Shown: in pieces, positions 8,401 through 15,007 of the stretch | How the letters are laid out: each line of letters starts with the position of its first letter | Position numbering within the stretch: position 1 is the stretch's first letter | NCBI GenBank assembly: GCA_002717685.1 | Contig: PBBK01000029.1 | Location: 1-25,620, forward strand | Origin: Gammaproteobacteria bacterium | Lineage (GTDB): Bacteria; Pseudomonadota; Gammaproteobacteria; Woeseiales; Woeseiaceae | Length of the DNA: 25,620 bases | Direction of reading: 5' to 3' | Notes under the pieces: model-generated | Told to the model about the DNA's origin: nothing | Seen by the model: the letters and a program-made list of their open reading frames with translations, nothing else | The model's database searches: none | Made by a program: the position numbers and the translations under genes

Positions 8401-9302
8401 TAAATATAACCACCTATTAAACTTCGAAATAATATATGTTTGCTTTCCATAGCATTAATCATATTAATTGTTTCTTGTTTTCTGTCTGCTTTAGATGTGC
8501 CTACTTCGCCCGATTTAATAGACACCATAGCATTGAACACACCTTTAACTCTATCTTTGCTTGTAGGGTGTTTTAAAGACGCTTGTACGTCAGGTAATAA
8601 GTCATCAAATGATTTAGTTAAATCATAATTTCGTAATAAACTAACCACATCATTCCAATTATTAGATTTCCACAATAATTCTCTAGTACCTTTTGCTTCT
8701 CTGCCTCTATGATCTTTATCATATGCTCGTAATTGTAATTCAATACCACTTAGATTAAATTCTAATACTTTTTTTGTTGACGGGATGCCTAAACCTATAC
8801 TTGCAAATAATCTATCTACTGTTTTTGTTGCATTTGCTTCTTGAATAGCAGTTTTAACAAGACCCAATATAAGACCTTGTTTTTCAGCAGGCCAATCTAA
8901 AAAACTTTTTTTAAATGCACTTTCGTCTTTTGTTACTGCTACTATATTATCTATTTGAGCAGTTTTGCCTCCATCTGTTTGAGGAAATAAAATACTAACA
9001 AGTTCGCCTGCATTGTATGAACGTCTGCCTGCATACTTGTCACTTCGAAACGGTAAAATTTTATTTGCAGGTTGATTTTCTAAGTAGTTTTGTAATTCTT
9101 TTTTAATTGCCCGTTTGTCGTTGCCTTCTATGTGTACAATTAAATCTATGTCGCCGTGATCACTTTTACCTGCGGCTACTCCGCCAGTAATGTCTGCAGA
9201 TATGAATCCAGGAAAACCCGATAATACCGAATCGATATAACTTTTTGCAGTTGAATTAACATGTTCACTGCTTATCCTGTCTCCACCTGCAACTCCGCTC
9301 AT
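8400..9302 (-). CDS. Nucleotidyltransferase-fold protein
   Basis: 300 aa. The N-terminal part carries the polymerase-beta-type nucleotidyltransferase signature: GGVAAGKSDHGDIDLIV (about 40-56) with the metal-binding pair D51 and D53, and AQIDNIV (116-122) giving the third acidic residue D118. The C-terminal half is helical. Such enzymes add nucleotides to RNA, proteins or small molecules; the target is not visible. ATG at 9302 overlaps the previous stop (ATGA). Unlike most neighbours it has no obvious (L/I)-x-E leader. The 315-aa protein at 10380-11327 has the same motif order, including the QID block, so the two are probably distant paralogues. The fold call is firm; the activity is unknown. 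Confidence 0.8.
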   Translation of the reverse strand: MSGVAGGDRISSEHVNSTAKSYIDSVLSGFPGFISADITGGVAAGKSDHGDIDLIVHIEGNDKRAIKKELQNYLENQPANKILPFRSDKYAGRRSYNAGELVSILFPQTDGGKTAQIDNIVAVTKDESAFKKSFLDWPAEKQGLILGLVKTAIQEANATKTVDRLFASIGLGIPSTKKVLEFNLSGIELQLRAYDKDHRGREAKGTRELLWKSNNWNDVVSLLRNYDLTKSFDDLLPDVQASLKHPTSKDRVKGVFNAMVSIKSGEVGTSKADRKQETINMINAMESKHILFRSLIGGYI

Positions 9303-9691
9303 TTTTGTTTTTTCCTACGAATAACACCTGCAATACCACCCATAGGCATAGTTGGTTTAGGTTCTATTTCAGCACCGGCACCAGCAACAGCAGTTCCTGC
9401 ATCAATGGGTTCCGGTCTTCTTATGTCTGCAACATTTAATCCACTTCGATTAGGATCAAGTATAGTTTTTGGTGGGTTATCAATAGGCATTGTGATTTGT
9501 GCTACTTGAGGTTCTTGTTTTGGCCAACCTTCTTGGCCGCCTCTTGCCATTACATCTTGCGCCGCTTTTCTTATAAACCCAGTATCAGATTTAAGGGCTC
9601 TTTTGTAATCTTCTATTCTGTCAAAATAAGGTCTGCCCATATTGTCATACCTTATGCCTGATCCCTCTGTTACTATTTCATATAATCTCAT
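9299..9691 (-). CDS. Small phage protein with capsid-targeting-like leader
   Basis: 130 aa, ATG at 9691 in an ATGA overlap with the upstream stop. Begins MRLYEIVTE/GSG; the predicted cut is after V-T-E, so the -3 position is Val rather than the Leu/Ile typical of T4. The body is hydrophilic and proline-rich (MPIDNPPKTILDPNRSG), with an Ala/Gly patch (TAVAGAGAEIEPKPTMPMGGIAGV) and a basic end (IRRKKQK). A similar GGxAGxVxRR-type ending occurs in the 135-aa protein (SAVGGRAGIVNRR), a possible shared tail motif. No enzyme domain recognised. Confidence 0.7.
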   Translation of the reverse strand: MRLYEIVTEGSGIRYDNMGRPYFDRIEDYKRALKSDTGFIRKAAQDVMARGGQEGWPKQEPQVAQITMPIDNPPKTILDPNRSGLNVADIRRPEPIDAGTAVAGAGAEIEPKPTMPMGGIAGVIRRKKQK

Positions 9692-10383
9692 ATTGTTTGA
9701 TTCCTTGGATCTATACCTCTATTTGCCTGTGCATGTGCAAGAGCATCTCTTTGCACCGCTAGTTTCTGTTTATTAGTAACAGGTTTGCCAGATGCTTTTC
9801 TAACATCAAATCGCCTTTGTGTCATTCCAGAGGATACTTTGGTATCTGAAATCTCGGCAGGATCCATCCGGTGAACAACATGTTGTTTTTTCACCGGATC
9901 CCATTTAGTGGTTGTTGCTGTATCTGTACTTCTATTACCACGCATATCATGAGTACTTGCTCGTTGAGTGGTATCTACTTGAGAAGGAGTAAATTTTCTA
10001 TCTGTAGATTTTGTATCTGTCCTAGATAAACTATCTCCTCTATCTAACACCGGTTCCCCCCAATTTTGAGCAGGTTTGCTTCTTTGCTGTTGGCTTACAT
10101 ACGAGCTACTTGTATCGTGTCCGGTTCCATGCTTTTGTCCCGAAGAGGACGTTTTTTTGGTGTATCTTTCACCCTGATGACCTCTCATTCCCATAGGCCC
10201 GTGTCCTTTCATCATTTGTGTTTTCTCAACATCTACACCTAATGTATTAGTTGCAGGATCGTACGTTTGAGACATTTGATTTCCGGGGCCGGCTCCTAAC
10301 GAAGTATCCTTACTTCTCTTCCCATGCATTTGAGAAAAATGCTTTGGCATTATATCTTCTTGTACTATGTCATTTATTTTCAT
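9688..10383 (-). CDS. Ser/Thr-rich, basic, probably disordered phage protein
   Basis: 231 aa, start ATG at 10383 in an ATGA overlap. Leader MKINDIVQE/D, closely matching the MKINEVINE leader at 5769. The rest is low-complexity and rich in Ser, Thr, Gln, Lys, Arg, Gly and His (HGKRSKDTSLGAGPGNQ, KKTSSSGQKHGTGHDTSSSY, STDTATTTKWDPVKKQH), with no hydrophobic core. This is the profile of an intrinsically disordered, nucleic-acid-associated protein, similar in kind to T4 internal head proteins. No family is recognised. A packaged DNA-associated protein is inference. Confidence 0.7.
   Translation of the reverse strand: MKINDIVQEDIMPKHFSQMHGKRSKDTSLGAGPGNQMSQTYDPATNTLGVDVEKTQMMKGHGPMGMRGHQGERYTKKTSSSGQKHGTGHDTSSSYVSQQQRSKPAQNWGEPVLDRGDSLSRTDTKSTDRKFTPSQVDTTQRASTHDMRGNRSTDTATTTKWDPVKKQHVVHRMDPAEISDTKVSSGMTQRRFDVRKASGKPVTNKQKLAVQRDALAHAQANRGIDPRNQTI
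10370..10383 (-). repeat. 14-bp start repeat, copy 2
   Basis: ATGAAAATAAATGA, identical to 5756-5769, marks the start of the 231-aa gene and encodes the shared MKIN leader. Confidence 0.6.
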
Positions 10384-11327
10384 ATGTATTTCCTAAGATT
10401 GCTGTTGTCTGGTAAAAACTTTCCTGTTAAACCAAACTCATCTTTATGTTGTATCCAGTACTCTTGTAAGTCATCTGGTATATCTACTCGTGTTCTATCT
10501 AGTATTTTTAAATAAATTTGCATTGTATTATCATACAATGGATGCCCTTTGATAGCATCATGTAACGTGTGGTAATTTTCTAATTGTTGTATTGATAAAT
10601 TTAGTCCAAACAATTCATTTAATAGTGCTACTGTATCATCTGGTGTTCCGGCAACTACTTCACCAGTTGCTTTATCTTTAACACCCACTTTATGATCAAA
10701 TGAATGGTTAGTTGCTTGGAACATTGCTAATATTAATTGTGTTCTATGTAACCCTTTTACATTAGAATCTTCAGGATAGTTTGCTGATGCATAACTAAAT
10801 TTTAACCAATCTAAATTGCCGACCATCCAATCAATTTGAACCCCTATATTTAAATTGTTACCTTCTTCGTCGTATTGCGGAAACATTCCAAATGCATTAC
10901 CAGGAGTAACTTTTTTGGGTTGCATATGTATATTTGGTGCATGTTCGTTAACATATTCACTAATTAAAACTAATGCGGTCTTCATGGCAACTTGTTCGTC
11001 AGTTGATGTTCTTGCTCGTTTTTTAAATTGATCAAATCGCATTACAAATTCGTCAGACTTAATATTCCATGCCTGCACAGTTTTGCTTGAGATGCCTTGA
11101 GGAAACAATTCTGTTGCATCAACTGCTAGATCTATATCGCCACTTGTGCTTTTAAGACCTACTGAACCAACAGGATGAAATTTATTAGGGGTAATGTCTG
11201 CTCGTGGAAACACTTGTTGCAACTCTACATAGTATCTATCTAATGTAGGTTGTATGTTTTCTTTAGCAATTCGTTCAGTGTTTTCACCAAAAACATTGCC
11301 GCCCTCTAATAATTCTGCGAAACGCAT
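10380..11327 (-). CDS. Nucleotidyltransferase-fold protein with capsid-targeting-like leader
   Basis: 315 aa, ATG at 11327 overlapping the upstream stop (TAATG). Begins MRFAELLE/GG, fitting L-x-E before Gly. Catalytic signature: VGSVGLKSTSGDIDLAVD (about 53-70) with GS 54-55, D64 and D66; the third acidic residue is D166 in GVQIDWMVG. This is the layout of CCA-adding/poly(A)-polymerase-like and MNT-type nucleotidyltransferases. The C-terminal part is helical with no recognised RNA-binding domain. The leader suggests that the enzyme is carried in the head and injected, comparable in strategy (not in chemistry) to T4 Alt ADP-ribosyltransferase. The substrate is unknown. Its distant paralogue is the 300-aa protein at 8400-9302. 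Confidence 0.8.
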   Translation of the reverse strand: MRFAELLEGGNVFGENTERIAKENIQPTLDRYYVELQQVFPRADITPNKFHPVGSVGLKSTSGDIDLAVDATELFPQGISSKTVQAWNIKSDEFVMRFDQFKKRARTSTDEQVAMKTALVLISEYVNEHAPNIHMQPKKVTPGNAFGMFPQYDEEGNNLNIGVQIDWMVGNLDWLKFSYASANYPEDSNVKGLHRTQLILAMFQATNHSFDHKVGVKDKATGEVVAGTPDDTVALLNELFGLNLSIQQLENYHTLHDAIKGHPLYDNTMQIYLKILDRTRVDIPDDLQEYWIQHKDEFGLTGKFLPDNSNLRKYI

Positions 11328-11680
11328 TATGTAATATCCCCAAATTGTTTCTTATGTCTATTTTGCCGGGCTAATTTATCGTATGCGGTAACAAGAGTTT
11401 CAAGTTTTCCTTGAAAAACAGGATTATCTTTACTGTATAACATTTTATATACTCGCCGTACATAAAAAGGATCTGCAGGTTCATCAATATCGGCGGTTGC
11501 TATAGTTTTAGCTAGGTCCATTAATTGTCTTGCGACCATACTTTGTAATGATTTAATATCATATGTTCCTCCGCTGGGGGGCCATATGTCTGTTTCAAAA
11601 GGATCCTTAGGATCTTCTGTAAGTCTATCTATTACTTCACGCATTTGTGCGGATTTGGTGCTCTCAGATTTCGGCATCAT
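11327..11680 (-). CDS. Hypothetical small protein, first gene of the internal-protein cluster
   Basis: 117 aa starting at ATG 11680, chosen because GGAG lies 4 bases before it; it is the first gene after a 68-bp gap with a promoter-like motif. The N-terminus MMPKSESTKSAQ is followed by MREVIDRLTE/D, so residues 13-22 match the cluster leader; starting at the second Met would give an exact leader but has no ribosome site. The body is helical (SLQSMVARQLMDLAKTIATAD, VRRVYKMLYS) and ends basic (KLARQNRHKKQ). No family is recognised. Confidence 0.7.
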   Translation of the reverse strand: MMPKSESTKSAQMREVIDRLTEDPKDPFETDIWPPSGGTYDIKSLQSMVARQLMDLAKTIATADIDEPADPFYVRRVYKMLYSKDNPVFQGKLETLVTAYDKLARQNRHKKQFGDIT

Positions 11681-11699
11681 GGTACTCCATCTATATATG

Positions 11700-11709
11700 A
11701 ATATTTATC
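11700..11709 (-). promoter_or_regulatory. Candidate phage late promoter (GATAAATATT)
   Basis: On the minus strand GATAAATATT contains the TAAATA core of T4-type late promoters (consensus TATAAATA). It sits about 19 bases before the ATG of the 117-aa gene, in one of the few real gaps, and could drive the internal-protein cluster. Such AT-rich motifs occur by chance in this DNA. Confidence 0.4.
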
Positions 11710-11748
11710 GGTTTTGCGGAATGCAAAGGGTGATTCTAACTAATGATA

Positions 11749-12672
11749 TTATTTTCTAACCCAACCTTGAGGATGATGTAAAGGAAAATCTAAACCATCT
11801 ATTACTGAATGTATACATTTTCTACATATTAGATCTTTGTCGGCAGGCGTTTTGCCGTAAATTTGATCTCTTAAATGCGTTGCTTCTACTGTATTAAGTA
11901 TATATTGTACACTATCTTTTGTCAAATCTCCTATAATATTTTTTTGATAATAATCCTGACAACATAAAAATACTTTCCCTTCATAGTTTACAGAAAAATT
12001 AGATTTCAAAACACCTTTAAGGCACGTATACATGTAGTCGTTGCCTTTATATGCTGTATCATATATGTCAGATTCATTTTTATTATTAATTTTAAGGTTA
12101 CCACTTCTATTATTATGTGGCATAATGTACCAATCTACTTTAATAGGATGACTTGTCATAGATTCTAATTGATTTTTTACTTTTCCATTTAATACAATAC
12201 CACCTTTGGGTTGTTTATGTACAGAAGCAAAAGTTTTTAATAAATTAAGCAAATTACTAAAAGTTTTTTTAAATTGAGCAGGAGGTAATCCATATGTAGC
12301 ACACCATTCTTCTTCGTCGATGGTTGTCATATTGACTTCTATTTTTTGCACCACATGTTTATATTGGTATAAAAATGCAACTTTATCTTTGTCTAATTTG
12401 GTTCCATTAGTATGAAGTTGAAGATCTATTCTATATTTTTCTAAAAGTTTAATTCGCTCTTTAAAAAATTTATCTAGTAACGGTTCGCCATAATGATTTA
12501 AAACAACATAAAAATGTTTATATAATTTATTTGTTTTTCGTAGTTCTTTGCATATATGTTCGAATAACTCTAAACTCATTGTATTGGCGGGCAAAGGATC
12601 TTGACTTTGAGGACAGAAGGTGCACCTTGCATTACAATGACTGACTGTTTCTATATCTACATAATTTAACAT
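11749..12672 (-). CDS. Radical SAM/SPASM-type enzyme
   Basis: 307 aa. The radical SAM cluster motif is at the N-terminus: SHCNARCTFCPQ (C13, C17, C20, the CxxxCxxC that binds 4Fe-4S and SAM). HYGEPLLD (60-67) fits the GGEP-type SAM-binding motif. The C-terminal third has further cysteines at C217, C237-C238, C283 and C286, with VNYEGKVFLCCQDYY and IGDL, the pattern of a SPASM auxiliary-cluster domain. SPASM enzymes often modify peptides or sugars; the substrate here is not visible. ATG at 12672 lies 2 bp after the stop of the 256-aa gene, with no ribosome site, suggesting translational coupling. A joint task with the two preceding paralogous proteins is inferred from position only. Confidence 0.85.
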   Translation of the reverse strand: MLNYVDIETVSHCNARCTFCPQSQDPLPANTMSLELFEHICKELRKTNKLYKHFYVVLNHYGEPLLDKFFKERIKLLEKYRIDLQLHTNGTKLDKDKVAFLYQYKHVVQKIEVNMTTIDEEEWCATYGLPPAQFKKTFSNLLNLLKTFASVHKQPKGGIVLNGKVKNQLESMTSHPIKVDWYIMPHNNRSGNLKINNKNESDIYDTAYKGNDYMYTCLKGVLKSNFSVNYEGKVFLCCQDYYQKNIIGDLTKDSVQYILNTVEATHLRDQIYGKTPADKDLICRKCIHSVIDGLDFPLHHPQGWVRK

Positions 12673-12674
12673 GT

Positions 12675-13445
12675 TTAATCAAAAATTTCAGTTTCTACAA
12701 AATCTATACAATATTCTATTCTTTTTAAAATATTTTTACCATCAGCAACATAATTCATAATATGTTTGTGGGCTTTAAGTCCCATTAAATTACCAAATAA
12801 TTCAATAAAAGATCGTATAGCATCATTCATATAACTTTGTTTATCTACCCAATTAATTCGAGGTTCGTGATCTACTTTTGTAAATTGGTTAGTTATTGAA
12901 TCATAAAACATATTATTTCGTGATATCCAATTTACTTCTCCTATACTCAAATATGTTTCTTTTGGTTGATTATTCTTCCAAATTCTTTTACCTTCATCAT
13001 TAAACCATTTTAAAGTTAAAAGCATTGAATTTAAAAATTCATCCAAAGTAAATGTCATTCTAGTTTCATTTAATAAAAAATTATATACATCTTCACCGGG
13101 TACTCGAGTTGATTTTAGTATCCACCAATGATCAGTAAGATATGTTGTTATTAAATTATTAGAAAAATATGCTTGACTAAAAAATTTGTCATTCTGTTTC
13201 CAATTCTCTTTGGAATCGTTTACATAAATTTTATAAAATTCGTCTTCATTTAAATCATGAATTACTACTTTTTGGGGTTCTGTGTTTTCTTTTAAATTTA
13301 ATTTCGTTGATGCTGTTTTAATTATTTCAAATTTTTCTAATTTAAATTCTACTAAAAATTTATGTAAAAAATGTCCTTTTGGTAGATCTATTTCATTGTA
13401 TGTAAAAACAACCTGTTTATCTAAATCAAAATTATAATAATTCAT
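12675..13445 (-). CDS. Tandem paralogue B, possible divergent kinase-like fold
   Basis: 256 aa, ATG at 13445 in an ATGA overlap with the 242-aa gene. The two align by eye along their middle: VVIHDLNEDEFYKIYV then FFSQAYFSNNLITTYL, HWWILKSTRVPGEDVYNFL, and SIGEVNWISRNNMFYDSITNQ followed by KVDHEPRINW. A conserved F/YYKI strand, a W-I-L/I-K strand, G-x-N-N/W-x-x-Y-D and a (I/V)D-(I/H)-E-P element faintly recall the N-lobe lysine, catalytic-loop Asn and metal-binding Asp of aminoglycoside-phosphotransferase-like kinases. I cannot confirm this and give it as a lead. Very AT-rich, rich in Asn, Lys and Trp. No capsid-targeting leader. It directly precedes the radical SAM gene. Confidence 0.7.
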   Translation of the reverse strand: MNYYNFDLDKQVVFTYNEIDLPKGHFLHKFLVEFKLEKFEIIKTASTKLNLKENTEPQKVVIHDLNEDEFYKIYVNDSKENWKQNDKFFSQAYFSNNLITTYLTDHWWILKSTRVPGEDVYNFLLNETRMTFTLDEFLNSMLLTLKWFNDEGKRIWKNNQPKETYLSIGEVNWISRNNMFYDSITNQFTKVDHEPRINWVDKQSYMNDAIRSFIELFGNLMGLKAHKHIMNYVADGKNILKRIEYCIDFVETEIFD

Positions 13446-14170
13446 AATATTTCTTTATCAATAAACATTATACATTTATCTAAAATTTTCGGTAATTCTA
13501 ATACAGAAAGAAAATTACAACCTGGAACTTGGCTCCAATTCCATAAATGTTTTGTTAATCTTTTAAATGCATACGCTAAGTATTGATCGCGAGTTAACCA
13601 ATTAGATGGTTCTATATCTATATTTGTTGTATTATTGTTTTGTATATCATACACAAGATTGTTTCCGCCTATATCTAATTGTTGCGAAAAGTTCCAATAT
13701 TTATGTTTTGGTGTATTTAAAAAGATACGATTTGCTTCTTTCTTTGCCCATACTAAATTACTTAATATACTATCAATTATTTTATTATCTACTTTATTTT
13801 CTTTACTAAATATTTCTGTTAAAATATTACCAGTAGGTATGGTTTGTTTAATTATCCATAAATTTTCTTTAATAATAGAAGTAACTAAATGATTAGGAAA
13901 ATATGCATTGTTAATAAACACATGATCATATTTTTCTATATCTGGATGAACGCTTTTTGGAAAAATCTTATAATAACAATTTTTATTATCTAAAATAACT
14001 AGTCTTGGACTTTCGGCCCTATGTCTTCTTCTAGTAGTACCACCTGCAGATGTAATTGCTTTATAATTAGTTAGCGGATAAAATTTTAAAAAATTTGATA
14101 ATAATTCGTCTTCTCCATAATTAAAAAACTGTCCGGAAAAATTAAAAATCTGCTGTTTATTTGATGCCAT
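13442..14170 (-). CDS. Tandem paralogue A, possible divergent kinase-like fold
   Basis: 242 aa from ATG at 14170 (MASNKQQ); an in-frame TTG two codons earlier is less likely. Related to the next gene: LVILDNKNCYYKIFPK, FINNAYFPNHLVTSII, LWIIKQTIPTGNILTEIF, QLDIGGNNLVYDIQNNN and NIDIEPSNWL correspond to the same blocks in the 256-aa protein. A basic patch TTRRRHRAE (about 45-53) lies before the first block and has no equivalent in the partner. The D-x-G-x-N-N-x-x-Y-D and I-D-I-E elements are the better-preserved version of the proposed kinase-like motifs. The start overlaps the end of the 101-aa gene by 14 bp. Gene duplication is clear; function is unknown. Confidence 0.7.
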   Translation of the reverse strand: MASNKQQIFNFSGQFFNYGEDELLSNFLKFYPLTNYKAITSAGGTTRRRHRAESPRLVILDNKNCYYKIFPKSVHPDIEKYDHVFINNAYFPNHLVTSIIKENLWIIKQTIPTGNILTEIFSKENKVDNKIIDSILSNLVWAKKEANRIFLNTPKHKYWNFSQQLDIGGNNLVYDIQNNNTTNIDIEPSNWLTRDQYLAYAFKRLTKHLWNWSQVPGCNFLSVLELPKILDKCIMFIDKEIL

Positions 14171-14462
14171 TGACAAGATCGGTTTCGATACTAGTTGATG
14201 CTTCTAATTCGAAATCATAATCCATTGCATCATCTAATGCTTCGGCTATTTTATCGCCTTCTTCTGGTTGAACTGAGCGGGTAAGATTTACTTCATAATT
14301 ATGTATATTATCTTGCACATAATGCAACATAACACTATCTTCCATTGTTTGGACAATATCATCAGGACCGATAGTATTAACGACATCAAAGAACAATACT
14401 GCCAATTGATCGGGTAGCTCTTCGTCCATTTTTAATATTAGATGATTAGTAAATTCTGCCAA
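14157..14462 (-). CDS. Small acidic hypothetical protein (TTG start likely)
   Basis: 101 aa, strongly acidic (MDEELPDQ, EEGDKIAEALDDAMDYDFELEASTSIETD). The first codon is TTG at 14462, 12 bp after the previous stop, with only a weak GGA upstream; an internal ATG at codon 12 is the alternative. No membrane segments or known domain. Its end overlaps the tandem-paralogue gene. Confidence 0.6.
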   Translation of the reverse strand: MAEFTNHLILKMDEELPDQLAVLFFDVVNTIGPDDIVQTMEDSVMLHYVQDNIHNYEVNLTRSVQPEEGDKIAEALDDAMDYDFELEASTSIETDLVNGIK

Positions 14463-14474
14463 TTGTTATTCCAG

Positions 14475-14795
14475 TTAAATTTTAAGGAGGATTTTATCTA
14501 CTGTACCGGCGTATCTATTTGTTACTTTTGCTCGCAAATAAACATAATTGCCAGAAAAAGTCATGCCTAAAGTTTTTGTCTGGGCCGTAAGATTCATTTC
14601 AAATAAATCAAACCAATCTGCCTCAACAGGAGTACTTGCAAGGGTACCTTGGACACCCACGAGACCAGTATAGGCAGTCATAGTAATTGCTACTGTATGT
14701 AAACCATCTGCATATCCATAATAACCATCTGCTTGTATTTTTTCACCTGTAGTATCTTCACTAACAGAGGTCATCATTACTACACTACTAGACAT
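14475..14795 (-). CDS. Small beta-rich protein, possibly structural
   Basis: 106 aa from ATG at 14795; I prefer this over an in-frame GTG five codons upstream because the GAGG around that GTG then serves as ribosome site. Sequence is rich in Thr, Val, Gly and Tyr in alternating patterns (HTVAITMTAYTGLVGVQGTLA, GMTFSGNYVYLRAKVTNRYAG), typical of a small beta-sandwich, as found in phage tail, neck or head decoration proteins. It overlaps the preceding 65-aa gene by 8 bp. Structural role is inference. Confidence 0.65.
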   Translation of the reverse strand: MSSSVVMMTSVSEDTTGEKIQADGYYGYADGLHTVAITMTAYTGLVGVQGTLASTPVEADWFDLFEMNLTAQTKTLGMTFSGNYVYLRAKVTNRYAGTVDKILLKI

Positions 14796-14985
14796 TTTGT
14801 TGAACCTCACTTACATTGGTTTCGGAAATTACTTCTACCATAACATTCTGCCTACCAGTAAGTTCGCCAATAACTGGTTCTAAAGTTGCGAGCATTTCAG
14901 GGGGAAGTAACGGCTTCACGGGGTCAGTATCTTTCAACATTTCAGATATTTTAATAACAATAACTTCTTCGTTTAACTTAGCCAT
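14788..14985 (-). CDS. Small hypothetical protein
   Basis: 65 aa, ATG at 14985 with an AGAGG site 4 bases before it. Contains a hydrophobic start (EEVIVIKISEML), a proline turn (DPVKPLLPPEML) and an acidic/valine-rich end (QNVMVEVISETNVSEVQ). No known domain. It overlaps the next gene and follows clpA closely; a TAAATA motif lies at the clpA stop. Confidence 0.65.
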   Translation of the reverse strand: MAKLNEEVIVIKISEMLKDTDPVKPLLPPEMLATLEPVIGELTGRQNVMVEVISETNVSEVQQNV

Positions 14986-15000
14986 AATACCTCTTTCTAT

Positions 15001-15007
15001 TATTTAG
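15001..15007 (-). promoter_or_regulatory. Candidate phage late promoter (CTAAATA)
   Basis: Minus-strand CTAAATA spans the clpA stop codon, 15 bases before the ATG of the 65-aa gene, giving a short leader that would contain the AGAGG ribosome site. Its position resembles the other two TAAATA sites (11700 and 17717). Chance occurrence is possible. Confidence 0.3.

Noticed and set aside
11713..11727. TTTGC/GCAAA hairpin in the gap after the radical SAM gene as a terminator
   Set aside because: The stem is only 5 bp and no U-run follows on the minus strand.
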